64,000 bases of DNA from Chamaea fasciata (Eukaryota > Chordata > Aves > Passeriformes > Sylviidae): contig JARCOQ010000001.1 of NCBI GenBank assembly GCA_029207755.1, positions 90,259,637 to 90,323,636 on the forward strand. The letters are read 5' to 3'. Made by a program: the position numbers and the translations under genes. The notes beneath the pieces were generated by a model. That model was not told the DNA's origin. It saw nothing but the letters and a program-made list of their open reading frames with translations, and searched no databases. Positions 23,011-37,590 of the stretch are shown piece by piece (position 1 is the first letter of the stretch; each line of letters starts with the position of its first letter).

Positions 23011-26000
23011 TTTACAGTACCTTTCATGTCCCCCTGAAAAGCTATGTGTCCTCCTTAGCCTGGGGACTGTTTCTGACAACAAGGCTGTAGAGCAGAAAAT
23101 AGTGGGCTGATGACAGACAAGACCCCAAAGTTTTTGTGTGCCTGGAAACATGAGCAGTGTGTCTCGTCCCTGTTGATTTCTGCTAATTTTGAAAGGGCCA
23201 AGAGTTTAATATAAGTAGCTGGAATGTGAACTAGCCCATAGATAGGGCTAGCATTACTGTAAGAACTGAGTGGTGCTCTTAGTAGGATAAGGAACTTTCT
23301 TGAGCTTCTATGAAAGAAACAGAATAAAATAAACATTATTTACTGTTGATGTGGCTTTTTTCGTCGTTGTTGTTGTTGGTGGGGTTTTTTGCTGCTTGCT
23401 TTGGACAGGGTTTCAAAATGTGCACAAAATGTGCTGCACATTGTTTAAAAATGTAAGCTAAAGAAACCCCTTCAGACTGTCTGCTTAGGTGGAGGTGAGT
23501 GTCTAAGATGCTTAGGAACCCTGATTAAAAATAGGAGGTAGTTCAGTCTTGCTTGATATGGACTGTCTCTTAGGTTAGAAGGTGGTGACATGTAAAGGGA
23601 GCTTTGGAGATCCAGCAAAACATAATGAGACAAAACCCTTCTCCCCACCAACTGCCAAACCCCTGAAGCATCACACTCTGTAAAAGATGCATTAGATTTA
23701 TCAATAGACCTTTTCTTTACTCAACTGTGCTGCAATTCCTTTTGGGAAAAATTGGGTTTTCATCAAAGACACAGAAGACTATGAAATTGGAAGCAGATGT
23801 GAAGCTGGATTGGATAGCTATATAGCTGTTTCTTTTGTGGAAGCACTTTTGAACAAACCCAGCCTTATGTGCTCCTTGCTGTCTTGCCCCATGAAACTCA
23901 CTTGCCTGCTTTTTACATTTTCCATGGAATCTGGAGGTGCAATGTAACTAACTGACCTAAGTGCAAACTCCTTCCCTATCACTTCATTTATCTCTTGATT
24001 TTCCAGTGGTTCCCACATTTTTTGGAAGATATGTTTAAATAAAAATGCCTATATTTTGCATTGTTAACCAAGTGCAAAAAAATATAGGCAGTGCTCCTCA
24101 CACAGAGGCTGAATTTATTCCTGGTTACTAGCACTTTTGCTGGCCTGGATGAAGTTTACAGCTGGCCCCAGTAGGATACCTGAATTTACTGGCATGCTTT
24201 AATTTGTTGAAAACAGACTTAGATCTCATCTACTTCAAGAAAGCTCTGTCTTCTGGCATATTGAGTGTGTTATCAATGTAACTGATGAACAGAGAGGAGT
24301 TCAATTTTAAAGATTATTACCCCTATTTTGGGTACACTTTTATTCAGTGACTTGAGCACCACATGTATTGTGGTGCAATGAAAAGAGGAGCCAAACAACA
24401 GGATTTATTATGTTGTTTATCCATTGGTGATTTACAGTAGGACTGAGCCCCAGCTCAGTGAGGTCCAAATGGTTTCAACTCCACAGCTTGCCCAGAATTC
24501 ATGAGGGTTTACCCAGCTTGAGCAAAGAGTTTACAATGCTTAGCTGTACATTTTCTATCTGCCTTATGTGGACATGCAGTCTCTTAGGAGTTAATTTTTT
24601 TCCCATGGCAATGTTAGCACCTGATGAAGAGAGCTCTAGGTGCTATTGCATTTGCTTCCAAGGGCAGCCTGGCAGCTGTTCCTTGGCTGCAGAGATAATT
24701 CGATGCTGAAATGTTCTGCTTTTCCAGGACAGAGGGAACAGCCTGGGGCCTGGAGGACTGGTCTGTGTTACTCAGCACAGAGCAGGTTCTCTGCTTCAGA
24801 GGTCCAAGAATGGACATTTCGGCTCATCCTTCACCTGTTTTGGCCTCCCACTACACTGCTAGTCATGCTTTTATTTCCCTGCTCTTCACCCCAGACTGGC
24901 CTCTACCTGTTCTCTGCCAACTATCCTCCACTCACCAAAGACCTGCTCAACTCCCTCCTCAACCCACCTGTCCTCTAGGTGCTGTGCCTATCCCTTCTGT
25001 GTCTTTTGTGAGGTCTACTTCTTCCACAGGGTCAGCCTTCACTTTGGCTCACTTCTGGTGCTACGCAGAGGTGATGAGACAGGGAGAAAGAAAGTAGCAG
25101 GCGCTGCTGAATCTGAACATCTCTCCTGCTAAGCTTGGAGCAGCACTGCAGTGATTTTAAACAAGACAAGTAATTAACATGCCTTCCTGTTGGAGATCAA
25201 AGTGAGGATTCAGACCGTGAGATTTAACTACGGAAAATCACAGGCAGGGGAGTGAAATGGCAAGTTTTTGATAAAAAAGTTACTTAAAATATTCCTTATG
25301 CAAAGGCAAATCAATATTTTCCTGGAGTAGGAAGGCATATGTGTATGTTTTGTGAAAAGTAATTGTGTCAGACCAGGAGATTAGAATTCAGCCATTACAA
25401 GAGATCTGACTCCACCCATGAATGGAGCTGCTTGTCCAAGGCTGAGCCCATCATTGAAAAGTGCACAGTTCATACCAATCTCCCAACTGTGAGGTCACTC
25501 CTTGAATCTGCACAGCTCACCACACGTAATACACTCCCCAATATTCATTGAAAGAGATCAGGATTCAGATCCTGTTCGCAGCCCCGCCTGCAGTTTCTGT
25601 CTCATAAACCAGATAAAAATTTGTGTTGTTGTAATTTTCCAGAAATACAGGGTTACCATGAATTTCTGGCTGTTTTCTGAATGATTAACAATGAATCACT
25701 TTTTTTTTACAAGTCTCAATGCATTCACCATATGCCAGGTGTCGCAAGAACATGAGAACATCTACCAATTTGAAACTGGCTAAACAGCTTCACAGTGGCA
25801 TCACTAGTTTGCAGTAGGAGTCTTGAGAAGGAACTACTTGAGCTTAGCATTCCTAGTATGGATCAGATACTCTCATCTTCTTGAGCATAATTATCCACCC
25901 CCACCATCTCATCCTTTCTATATTTCCCAGTAGGAGGATCAAAAGAAAGTTAGTTAACTGCAGCATTCATCAGATAATCCAAAGGAGGCATTAATCAGGA

Positions 26001-26400
26001 GGACAGTATTTCTAAATAGTGAAATCAGGGGTTAATTCCATACTTATTTATCTGATATTCCTGTGATTGTGACTGTGGCATTTCTCAGCTTAAATCCTAG
26101 TAAAAAAGACTCCCTGCTTGAGGAGAGTGGTTCTGGAAGGGAAAAAAAGAGAAAGGAAGGAAATGTACAACTTCTTCAGGACACTTGCTGCCTATTGATA
26201 AATTTTAACAGAAATTATTATTCTTGGCATTAAGATAATACTTGGTGAGTTGCTGAAAAAACATTAAACAGAAAAGTATTCTAATTTTGTATGTACATAT
26301 ATCGTTACGTAAGAAAGACACTTAGGCTTACTTCTTTACTGTATAATTATTAAATTTGTTTTCTATTCCTTGTGTCATCTCCATCTTTCTTTTGTCCCAG
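23011..26400. other. No gene seen
   Basis: Non-coding sequence. The overlapping + frames at 24458-25097 start and stop without splice signals of quality and look like chance. Confidence 0.5.
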
Positions 26401-26579
26401 GTGACCACCAACAGGTCACTAGGAAAGAGTCTGTCTTTTCACCACAGCATTTCCACCTGTTCTGCTCTGACAGTATCAGTGCTATCAGTGGGTCTGTACA
26501 AAATGCAATCACTGATTTGGATTGGCCAACAGCTCAGAAAGTTTTCTGTGAGGGAGGTTGGCAGAGGGAGTGGGAAGAG
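26401..26579 (+). CDS. Candidate internal exon of unknown gene
   Basis: A 179-base segment has a strong polypyrimidine acceptor ending CTTTCTTTTGTCCCAG and a usable donor, GAAGAG|GTAAAC. It is open in two frames. In the frame entered with two spare bases it encodes 59 codons, beginning DHQQVTRKES and ending WQREWEE, and finishes in phase 0. The other open frame, starting VTTNRSLGK, leaves two bases over. I recognise neither product and find no partner exon nearby. A chance combination of splice-like sites in non-coding DNA is a real possibility. If real, it would be part of a + strand gene, perhaps one starting at the CpG island. Confidence 0.25.
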
Positions 26580-29500
26580 GTAAACAGATGGAAAGAGGCA
26601 GATAACACAGTGATTTAAGCTTCATTATATACAAAACTAAGCTGGAGATGACTGCTGGTGATTACCATTAATGAAAGTTTATCCAGAATGCAGCAATGAC
26701 ATATCAAAGGTGCAGTGACAACAGTGCATTCAGGATCTGTGACAGTGGCCTCTTCCTCCCACTTTCCCACTTTAATCAAAATTCAGGTAACTTTCAGTAT
26801 CTATTTGTTAAAAATTGTAATTGCTGGCTGAGCTGGAGTCACCATTCAAAGTCCCTTGAATTCCTTGCAGGAGGCTGAGATTGAGGTGTGTTGAATCCTA
26901 GTTCTCTTTCTGCACCTTTACAAATGTGGGTGTCCTATGGAAGCATGGAAATGCTTCTTTCTCACAGAGTTCCACAGGTTATTCACCCTGTCTGGGAGAT
27001 AGCTATAGTAAGAAATGGCATAATAGTTGTACTCCCTTAGCCAGCTTCTGGGCACCTTGCAGCTGACAGTTTTATCTTCAGAAATACACCATCTTTTTTT
27101 TAGTAGAAATGGTAAGGATATGTCTTATTTCGTATGTGGTATCTAGATGCTCTAGATAAGTTGGAGATACATGCATCTGAGTCTATTGCTATTCAAGGAG
27201 ATGTGAAAGTTGTGGTAGGGATTAGGTGTTTAGAAAAGAAATGGGACCTCATTACCCCTGAGTACCTTAGTCCAGAATTACATTTTATTTGTAATTTGTT
27301 GTGATTTTTGTTGAAATCTAAGTTGTGATATACTGTACAGTACAATGGAAGATAGTGAGTAAATAGGGAGAAATTTATTTCTGAACTTTTTTAATTAGAC
27401 TGATTAATCGTAGTCTTCTGGGCAACTGGGCACCTGACAGTCACTTCAAGTCAATTTGGACCTGCAGGTGCTGCTCCCAAAGGAAAGTTGGCCAATGGAA
27501 GTTACTGATGTGAAAATAACCTTGAGCACCTAAGTTTGGAAATGTTTACTAACATTTTTATCCTTTAGCTGGATATTGTTTTCCAATGTATTGATCACAG
27601 ATTCAGGAGTTTTGCAAAGTTGTTTCAAGAAGCTTAACTGAACCTTTATTTAAGCTCTAGGAAGCTGGTTCTGGATGGTGTGGCAGAGACGTGTAGAGGC
27701 ATGTCAAATGAAATACTGTATGTTTGCAAGTTTTAGTCAAACCCCTAGTGCTCTTTAGCTCACATAATAAAGTTGCTATCCAAGTGTCTCTGCCTAAGAG
27801 AACTCAGCATTTAAACATCCATTTAAAAGTTGATTTGGCTGAATAATGCTGTTCATCTTGTCTGGGGCCCAACATGTCCTAGAGGAGAGTAAAAGGAGTG
27901 TTTCCCTTCTAAATGTTGTCAAACCAGAAAGAATGATTGTTCCTCAGTTTTGCATATGTCAGCGTAATAGAAGCTTAGTCATGCAAATCCTTATTACTTG
28001 GCAGTTCTGCAGCAGGGAAAAACAGAGCATTACCATATTTTATCAGTGTTTGTAGTTAAAAACCTTTCATTGTGCTTTTTAAGAACAGATGTCAAGACAA
28101 TCTTGAAAATGTAAATACGTGCTGAAAAATATTTTTCTGATTTAAAAAAGGGGGAAACCATCCCCTAGTTAGTTGAATGTGTTAGTTTTCATTTCCATAA
28201 AAAGACATGAACTGTTTATGTGCTTCCTTCCACTTCCACGGGGGGAAATAAAACAATTATTCAGTTAATGACAGATTTTATTTTACTATTATTTAGTGAT
28301 TCTGCTAAATGGAGTAGTATACTACAGAGTTTCAAATCATCAAGGATTTCTTAGCCCTTTATGGGACTACAATACATCGTAGTAGGTTGAGTAAATGAGC
28401 TGTGATAAAGCAATGATTTACTCATGTAGTCCATAGACACACATAAAATCCGCTCTTGAGTAAAGCTGGCTCTAGAAACACTAGCAGAGTAAGACAAAAG
28501 GGAATGCAGATGTCGGTCACATTTTAAGGTGCTCTTTACAACGACGCAGAGCCAAGTTTATGAGGGACGAGGCCTTTCCCATTCTTGTCTTTTCCTTTAT
28601 GGAATAGTGTTGACCATGAGAAGACACGTCGGGTAATGACTGCTGGCTGTATCAGGACAGACGTAGCCATGACTTACCAGGGTAAGAACTGGCTGGGTCA
28701 CAGTCACGTATTTCTTCCAAGCTAGTTTGAAGTGGTTTATTTGCAAGCAAAGTTTTCCTTTCTGGCTTGCTTATGCAGCAATAATATACCAGCTAACTGG
28801 TTCCTATGTAGGAATGTCAAGAAGGGGGTTTAGACACTCCCTTGTGCTTTAGATGTTCATTTGTGCCTCTGTGCTGTATTCAGGTATTCTGCTGAGGCTG
28901 TGAACAGTGATTGCATGATAAAAATCATTTGATGCCTGTTAGTTTCAGATCATCAGAGGAATGAATGAGACCTCTTAGCATAGCCTCAGTCTATTGTGTA
29001 GGTATGCAGAGAGTGTTGTGCTGCTGGCCTCATTGGATTACCAGAAGACTCATTTTAGGAGGTATCAATTATAGGTGAAGCTGTGAATGCCACCTGTAGG
29101 TAGGCTTGCTTGACACTTTTCATCACAAGACCCTGTTTTCAGTTGCTTATAAATTTGTCAAATGTATATTATTTGGACTGAAAATGTACAAACTAGGAGA
29201 CTGCATCTGGAGAAATATCTAAAGCTTTCGAAAAAATGTATGGTTTGTTTTTTTGTTTTTTTTTTCCTGAGAATAAGTTTAAGAGAAATGTGTTGCTTTT
29301 TCGCTCATCTTAAAATTAAACTTATAACCACTGATTTGGAGAAAGAATTCAGTACTTGGGAGGTAGAAGCAATGTGTCCCAATGTTGTCAGGGCCCCAGC
29401 TTTCCAAATGTCCTAGCACACATGCAAGAAGAATTTGAGAACTGTTTAAACATAGAAGGGATGTGGTGGAAAGTTACTCAATTTTGGAGATACAAGGGAA

Positions 29501-30500
29501 ACTACTTAATAACTATGTATTTTCCAGTTCGTCATGATATGATCTTTTCACCTGTAAAAATGAAGGGAAGCTCATCCCATCCACAGAATCATATATGGGT
29601 GATTTCTTGCTTGCAAAACACTCAAGTAGTACAAGGATGGCGTGACAGAAAAGTCCACAGACATTCAGAAGTCTGCCTTTGTAGCAAGTCTCGAGTACAG
29701 CTCAGTTAATATCTGAATTTCTGCGGTTTCATGGAGAACAGTAAGAATTTTAAAAAAACCCCTGAACATTCCCGTATGTAATTATTAGCATCTAGTCTGT
29801 TCACTGAATGCAAAAATGATTTTGGGAAAGAATAGTCATGTCATCCATAGTCCTGCATGCAATGTATATGCCAAGGGGCCTGAAATGCAATTGTCTACGA
29901 CATCTTGTAAGGTTTAAGTTCTGAGTGATTGACTTTGTATCTGTAATGTTCTTTTAATATGGTTATTGGTGTACTTGCTACTTGGTATTATCTGTGACTC
30001 AAGCAGTAGAGGAGGTAGGCATATGCATGAAAATAAAGTAATTCTACACTGAAGGAAAGAATCAGAAAATCCTTTTTTTAAAGCCTTGGATAACTTCTGT
30101 TTTGTCTGTGAAATAATATTTTTTCTTGGAAAAAGGTGTTAGATATAGCAATTTCACTTGGATATGGACACTATCACATAAATAGCAAGCAATGAATGAT
30201 ACTTTCTGCAGCTTAGTCAATATCCTAGGATGTCAGGAATAAAATGAGAAAAAATCCCTCAAAAACCAGTTGTAAATTCAATGCATCAATTAACTGGCAA
30301 AATGTTGGAATTTACTCATAGATACATATTACTTTTAAAAGAGCAAGAAAAGAAACCTTACTTTATGCTAACATCATAACTATTTGCATACCAATATTCA
30401 TTATCTGTTGATTAAATTCTTGGATGATGCATTTTCTTTTTTGAACTAGCCAAAGAATAGTGGATCTATATTTTTAACAACAGTTATCATACACAAACAC
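26580..30500. other. No gene seen
   Basis: AT-rich non-coding DNA. The 117-codon + frame at 29356-29709 has no clear acceptor or donor, and its predicted product resembles nothing I know. Confidence 0.5.
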
Positions 30501-30612
30501 ATAGCACTTTTCACTCATGTTTCAAAGAACAGTACAGAAGTTTCACTCCTTTGTAGATGAGAAAATAGTGAAGAAAGGTGAGATGCTTGTTCAGAGTATC
30601 ATAGCATGTCTA
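30501..30612 (+). mobile_element. Ancient MIR/L2-like SINE fragment
   Basis: The order of CACTTTTCACTCATG, 'TTTGTAGATGAGAAAATAGT', AAGAAAGGTGAGATGCTTG and TTCAGAGTATCATAGCATG follows the conserved MIR/L2 3' block (TTTTACAGATGAGGAAACTG, AGAGGTGAAGTGACTTGC, CAAGGTCACACAGC). An exon-like reading of the same bases (ending GAAAG|GTGAGA) is better explained by this repeat. Confidence 0.55.
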
Positions 30613-33600
30613 ACATCCTGTATTCTGCCCATAGCCTGGTGCATCCCAATATCACTGCATCAGAGCTGCATTTTGTGTATCATGAGATGGTGTATCCTTA
30701 CATGTGTCAAACAGGTCTGCAGGATGCCCTTGCACAGTGAAATAACACGGATTTTGATTGTTGTTTTGAAGAGCACAGACTTGCAAAAGTGATTTGTAAG
30801 CTAGTCACAGCAGAAGGATAGAGGAGAAACGGCACTGTAGCTGGCCTAGCACGTTTAACACAATTGTCAGTGTTTAATTAGGAGGCACTTAAGGTTAAAT
30901 ATACAAGCACGGCATTGGGGATTTGATCTCTGGTGCTACACAAAAAGGTGGGAAAAACTTCTGCCCTGACAAGAAGTTGAGAGAACGTGCAGTCTTGTGA
31001 ACACTGGAAGTTTGAAGGTACAGTCAGGCACAAACTCTTTCAGCAACCGTGCTAGTTAGCTTAAACTGTCTAAATAGTAGTGCCATTCACTTTAACTTCA
31101 AGTGGCTGCGGGAGTGTTTCTGTAAGCAAGCTCTGCCAACAAATGTGAGGGGGCAGTAACCTCTGCAAAGAAGTGATGATCAACAGCTGGGGCTCTAACC
31201 TTTCCCTAGCATGTCTGTATACAGCAGGGAACATCTGTCCAAAGCCTAACTTCCAATATTTACAGAACAAAGGTATAGTTTGTTTAACAAAATTGCTTGT
31301 ATTAGCTAAATAATGGGACACGTGCTTTGATTCTGCTGGTGCTAGAACCACCCAACTTTTACTTTCCTTACTTAATTAGCATTAATTTATTCAGAAAGAT
31401 CAAGATTTGGATTTTCAGTTTCTTTATTTAAGTAAAGAAAATAGAGCTTAGGTCATGCAAGATTCTCTAAGCTTAGGGGAAAAAAAACCCTTTTATGTTA
31501 CTCGTTTGTGCTTTTTTTCATCAAACTGTGTAAGGATCAAGACTGTGTGTGCATAATATTTAGTGATAAAATTCTCCCAAAACATGTCACGATTTATTTG
31601 GTATCATCATTTCGCTATGCCAAGCAGATGAGAGTATTCACTGCTCCCATTAAGTGTTTGAGGTTTAAACACATGCTCTTGAAAAATGAACAGTAGAGAA
31701 GGTTGCTTCCTACACTTTAATCTTACTGGGTACTGATATCCATTAATTTCTTTACTCACAAAATGGCATCATGATCTTCATCTAGACAGATTGCTCTTTT
31801 AATTTAAGAAGGACCAAAACAGCATCCAGAACATGCACAGTGCTGTAAGAAACTTCAGTGTATCATGGTTCTTTATGTCACTAATTTGAATTTAAATGCT
31901 GTGTTATACTTATTTTCATAAATAAATAGGAAATTAATTTGAAAACTTAGGGTAAATGATCCATGAAAATAATTTCCTTCTCTTTTTTTTTTTTTTTCCT
32001 TTCCCTGAGAGTTGTTCTAACTGTATTTGTGTCTGTGAAAGTACAGCACCTGCCAAAGGAGGATAAGGTCAAGCTGAGTGTTGATTCCTACACTTACTCC
32101 TGGGCATTCCTTGGTTAAATCATGCATTTGTTAGCCATAGAATAAGTCTGCATTGAACAATCCTTGAAATAGCCTGAACCTTGAGTAAGAGCATTTTATT
32201 ATACAAAAGGAGTCAGGCAGAAGAGCTCTTGTAAATATGTTGTCTACTGCCAGAATACAAATATGTAATTTGTCAGTATGTTTTTGTGAACGAGAGGAAC
32301 AAAAGTTATTTTAAACATCTCTCTTTTTCCTCCTCCTCCCTTTGAGGTTATGGCTGTAATGAATTACCCCAAATGTCATTTATTCCTCTCTGCTCTGCTT
32401 TCAGTATGAGTCTCCAAAGCAACAAGCAACATCTTTTGTGGAAAAAGGGTATCTGAAAACTATTCTGAGTACTTCAAATGGTGAAATAAGAATGACAGTA
32501 AAAGAAATAGGATAAATGATGTATGAGCTGTTGGGAGATCTCTGATTAGATAGGGCAGCCAACCCCAAAAGATAACATTTCCTACGTGCACTACCTAGGG
32601 GTGTTACCTTAGAGAAGTTGGTGTGTTGTTCTCCCAGTGAAATGGCCAAGAAAATTTATGGATTGTTAAAAAAAAAAAAAAACAACCACATGGAAAGCTT
32701 TTGGAATGAGTCTGTTTGTGTGTGTTGTATTCAATTCTAGGTTATGCAGCACAGTTGTAAAGAACAAAGGTTTTGTGCTATCTGGAAAGCTGAGGTAGAT
32801 ATATACCCAGTAGATGGCCTTTTCATCACAGTTTCGATTTGTCTTGATTGTGCCTTTTGGAAAATGATAATATTTACACCTTGTCCTTACTGCTCTGCTT
32901 TGCACACAACACAGAAATGAGAGTGAAAAAAACCCTTCACTATTTGTAACTTACAGTTTTAAATATCTCCTTTTGCACTTGGGGCAGCAGATTACTTCAT
33001 TGTATAGAAGAATTCTCTATTTACTTTGCATGTAGCTGTTCTTTTAGATGATTTTTTTTAATATAGGAAAGTGTTAGTGGCTGCCATCAGATGGTTCTTA
33101 CATCTATGGAAAGTCTGGGTTCTGGGTAGAGATGTTAAATGTGCTAAACAGTTTTCCTTCAGGCTAAATGATAGGAATATTTAAACATGTCATTAGCTGC
33201 TTGTAGCAAGGCAATAATCAAGCAAAAGGAAAGCTGAGCAGAATTCAGTTACTCAGTCTGAGGGACCTGCTCCAAATGCCGCAGAAGAAATATCAGGTCA
33301 GGTAAGAAGCTGCAAGCATGGCTTAGGAGCAAGGGAGGAGGCAAGGCCCTTTGGCTCTTACGACTCACTGGCTAGAGAGGCTTGGGTGTGCTGAACAACA
33401 AAAATGGCTGCTGTTGTTTGGGGTTTTTTTTTTTGTTGTTGTTGTTGCTTTTTTGTTTGTGTTTTTTTTTTTTTTTTAAATTTGTGTGGTTATATGCTTT
33501 GCAAACAGCATTACACAAAATACAGCTGCAATGAACACCTGTTCATGTCATCATCTGCTTCTTTCTCAGGGATGTAGCCCATGGCTAGAGCTGCACAAAC

Positions 33601-34715
33601 AGCCTGGCGGGATACAGGTCTGCCACCAAGTCATGGCAAATCATTCTGAATGACAAAATGTTCTGCTTCTGAAAGATTTGAGATGCAATGGCCAGAGAAG
33701 CAACATGAATAACTTTATTATCCTTGGCACAGGAATGAAAATTACAGAGACCTCTCTTCTCTCTTTAAAGAAGCAGTTGAGAAGATTTGATGAAAGTGCA
33801 TTTGTTACTTAGGAAAAGGATTAGGTAGTGTGGAGATCAGGTATATAGAGAATGGAGCAGTATTTACACTTGTAAAGACTGCCCAACTAGAGAAGATGTC
33901 CCTTTGCATTGCTGCAATTCTTTCCAGGTATTTACTGGAGAAGTAGTTTGTGCAGTACTAAAGCCCAATGACTGCAAACAGGATCTGTTGAAAATGTGTG
34001 ATCCGGCAAAATTCAGGGTGCACTCAAAAGAGGATAGCTGCTTGTAAGCTTGGACCAGTAATTACTCACGAGGAAGTTAAGAAGGAAAAAACTGAGCACA
34101 ACATGGTGCCAGTTATCTTATTAAAACACAGCTAGAAAAAAACCTGCTCTTTTATAATTATTTTATTAATAATAACATTGATTTTAATACTATTATCATT
34201 ATTACAGGTGGGATAATAGCTGGGGTTTCCATAGATGTCAGTGGGAGCTGTGAATGATTCTGAGGTGTGATGCTAATATCTTGAATTAAAAATGCACTGG
34301 ATTGCAACAACAGTGAACATTGTGACTACAGAAACAAAACCCAGTGGCAAGCTGTAACCTGTCTGCACAAAAGCCAGTGAGGAAAAGGCATGTTGTACTC
34401 TGTATTATTTGTAAAGTAGAACATGACTGAGCAACTAAAGGCTTGTGTCATAGTGGATACAAGTAGGGAAAGCACAGCAACCTTGATAGTCTCTTCACAC
34501 ACTAGGCACGAGCTACTTTTTGTGTGTGTTGTGTGTATGTCTTGTGCTAGCAGCCCCTCTGAAATTATGGAATAAAATGGGTAGGCATGGTATGATCTGC
34601 TTTTTAGTAATTGCAAAACACTCTGGGATCTTCAGAAGAAGGATGCTCAAGAACTGTGAAATGGCTTTTATTAGGCCAGGGGAGTGGGGTGATGAGGGGA
34701 TGGAGAATGACACTA
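30613..34715. other. No gene seen
   Basis: AT-rich non-coding DNA with a T16 run near 31982, an A15 run near 32668 and a G/T-rich tract at 33418-33477. The open frames are chance-like. Confidence 0.5.
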
Positions 34716-34716
34716 T

Positions 34717-34850
34717 GGGCCCTGGTTCAGACAGTGCTTGTTTAAATCTGTCATATCTGAGTGGGGCGCTTAGAGGCGTGTTTAATGCCAAGTGTGTGAA
34801 ACCTTGTTGAGTAAGTTAAGCATCTGCTGAGTCAGGTGTATGCTTGTGTG
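34717..34850. mobile_element. Degenerate palindromic amniote repeat
   Basis: GGGCCCTGGTTCAGACAGTG, GCTTGTTTAA, TGAGTGGGGCGCTTAG and AAGTTAAGCATCTGCTGAGT echo a palindromic repeat known from crocodile, turtle and bird DNA (GGGCCTGATTCAGCAAAGCA … TTAAGCACATGCTTAA). It is too diverged for a family name. Confidence 0.3.
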
Positions 34851-37590
34851 CAGCTTGCCCTCTTCCTGGCTCTATTACTCTACAGCCTGGGAGACTTAAC
34901 TGCAAATGGAGAAAACTTGGCAGTGGACCTGGTTTCTTACCCTGATAACAGACACATGGGTGATACTGCCTGTTAATTTAGAAGGCATTTAACACTTAAT
35001 CATGGTTGTCTAGTAGAAGCCAGGAAGGACACTACTTTCTGCAGCCTCTAATTGGGTGCCATCAGTAATATAAGCCTAAAATTGTCCCAGTCAGCAACTG
35101 TATTTCCTAATCAGCATGAGCGTGTGCACATTGGGGATCAGACATAGATAAGCGGGAAAGAGGAAGAGAGAGATCTGAACATATCTACAAGATGAGTGGC
35201 ATGTCAGGAGCATAGAGGATGTCTAGATTTATGTGCTTTTTGGCAGCACTAGTGAGCTATTAATCATTTCTCATGAATAGGGCTCTTGTAAATCAGAGGT
35301 AGGAAACACTTTTTGTGGATAATCATGGCAAAAATGTCAGCTTTGCTAGTTGGTCATATGCTGATAGGATGCTTAGCACTGGAGCAGACTCAGTGGCACG
35401 CATAAAATCAAAATAGTGCTCCCTTTACATGATGAGTCAAAAGGAGGGAGACAGCAGAGAGGTGAACTTCCATCAGGATTTGAAAAGCAGAAAGATAATT
35501 TGTGGTAACACATTATGGAGACCTATAGGTTTTAAAGGTGAAGCTTTACTGAGGGAGCCAGAGTTGAGCTCTATCAGCATCTGGGTATAGCATAACACAT
35601 TTAATAAGGCACACTTTGTATCATTTTAACAGCTGGCTGATCAGTTCATGGTTTTCCTTTACTTTTATTGCCCTGCAATTTGCTGTATACGGCCCTTACG
35701 TGCAAATACCTCATTAGTCACGGGGTTGCATGAAGCATAATGAATGTGCTGTCAGAATTAAATATTGTCAGGATAACAAGCAAGGGTGGGGTTTTTTAGC
35801 TTTATCACTGAAGGCAACGTTCAGGGTGAATAGAAAAGCTGGAAAGCAAAACATGGAAGGTCTCCCTTCCAATTGTGCAAAGGCAACAGGCTCTGGTGTA
35901 TGAAACCCATCCCTCAAGGACTGACATTCAAAGATCTCTTGGAAGTGAGTCCTGTGTGAGGCAAGTGGGTGTGAAAGCCTCACCCAGGGCTTTCCAGTGC
36001 ACTATTTACTGAAACGAGGTGGAGCTGAAAATCTCAGTGGCTAAATCTGGATAATTGCAAAATCGTTCTTAGGTTAAAAAGAATGGCGTTAAGAAATTTC
36101 CTAAGGTTCATTTCCCTAAGTGAGCATCCCCCCTGCCCTTTCCCAGTTTGTTCCACTGGCCTCCAGTCCTATCCTGTTTCTCTATAAATCAGCAACATGC
36201 AGAAATGGAAATGACACGTAACTCTTGTCCAAGTTAATGCTGGTCCCAACCACACTGGAGAATAGTTTTGGGCACAGCCTTGGATAGCATCCGTAAGGTG
36301 TGGGATATGACCATGCAGGTGTTGGGATGGAGGCTGCCAGGTGATTGTCCCGCACTGCCGGTCCAAACACGCTGAACTAACGAGCTATGGGAGACTTTTA
36401 ACTGCATTTCCAGGGAGCTGTGGGAAGAAAGTCCAGGCTTTCCCAGAAACTCCCTGGGAAACATCCGTAAATCCCCATGAATCACAACCATTTTAAAATC
36501 CCCTTTCAAATTAAAAGCCATGGGTTTTGTTCAGAAAAAAAGAAAAAAAAAAAAGTGTTTTGAAATGCACTCATGAATTAGCTTGTAAACTAAAGTAGCC
36601 TGACAGTGACTGACAGGTGCCGGTGTTTTTCTGTATTTGGGCCAGCCCAAGACAAACTGGGTCAGAACTGGGCTTGAGATGGGGATATGTTGGCTCTACA
36701 GGCATCTCTGCATTTGGTGTTGCTGGTGTGTTTAATGCTGCAGACCCATCCCGAGATTTCCGAGATGTCTTTTCCCTCAAACATCAGTTGAATCATACTG
36801 GACTATTTCCTTCAACATGGCTAGAATATTGGCTTGTGTTTTGGGGGGGGTGGGGGGGTGTTTATTTATTATTACTCAGATTCTTGTCATTTTCAGGGTT
36901 GTGAAGCTTAGGGTAACCCCATTCCAGCCATGGGGATGAATTTGCCTTCAGATAGCTTTTATCCACCAGAAGAGGAGATTTCAGCATGCTTAGTTTCTCA
37001 GGCAGTCCTAATTTGCTATTGTTTGGCAGTGGGGAATCAGCAGAGAGTGAACGAATCCTATCTCCTTCTCCTTCTTACTCAAAATTCAACATTCCTGTCC
37101 AATTCTTCAGATTGACAGTGTTCCTGTGGAATATGCAGCTCAGGACAATTGAAAAAATATCAACCACAGAACACACTTCTTTCAAACTGGTATCATTTTT
37201 CAGCATATTTTTTTGTTCCTAGGTTTTCAGTCGTTCCTCTCCTTCCCACTCTCTGCCACCCCTGAAACTTTCCTAATAAGTGTTACTTAATTCATTGCTG
37301 TGAAATGGGTTGCCTGTTTAATATTCCCAGACCTCAGTAGCCGTCTTAGAAGTTCTGTAGTTTCTGTTATCACTGTGTCAGGAGGGAGATTTAAATACCA
37401 ATGAATTTTGGGAGATGTTGAGAAAGGAGTGGGGTGAGAGTCAAGCTGCTACATATAAAAAATATATATAATGCACTATACATAGTACATTATGTTTATA
37501 AAAATATACTATGCTGACCTATTTTCTATTTTTTTCCGTAGTTGCAGGCCTAACACATTTCAGCTATCCTTTTCTCTTCATGCTTTTCAG
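34851..37590. other. No gene seen
   Basis: Non-coding sequence with short low-complexity tracts (A12 near 36543, G-run at 36842-36857). No supported exon. Confidence 0.5.

Noticed and set aside
30532..30581. Exon-like segment with a GAAAG|GTGAGA donor on the + strand
   Set aside because: The bases follow the conserved block of a MIR/L2-type repeat, which explains the pattern better.
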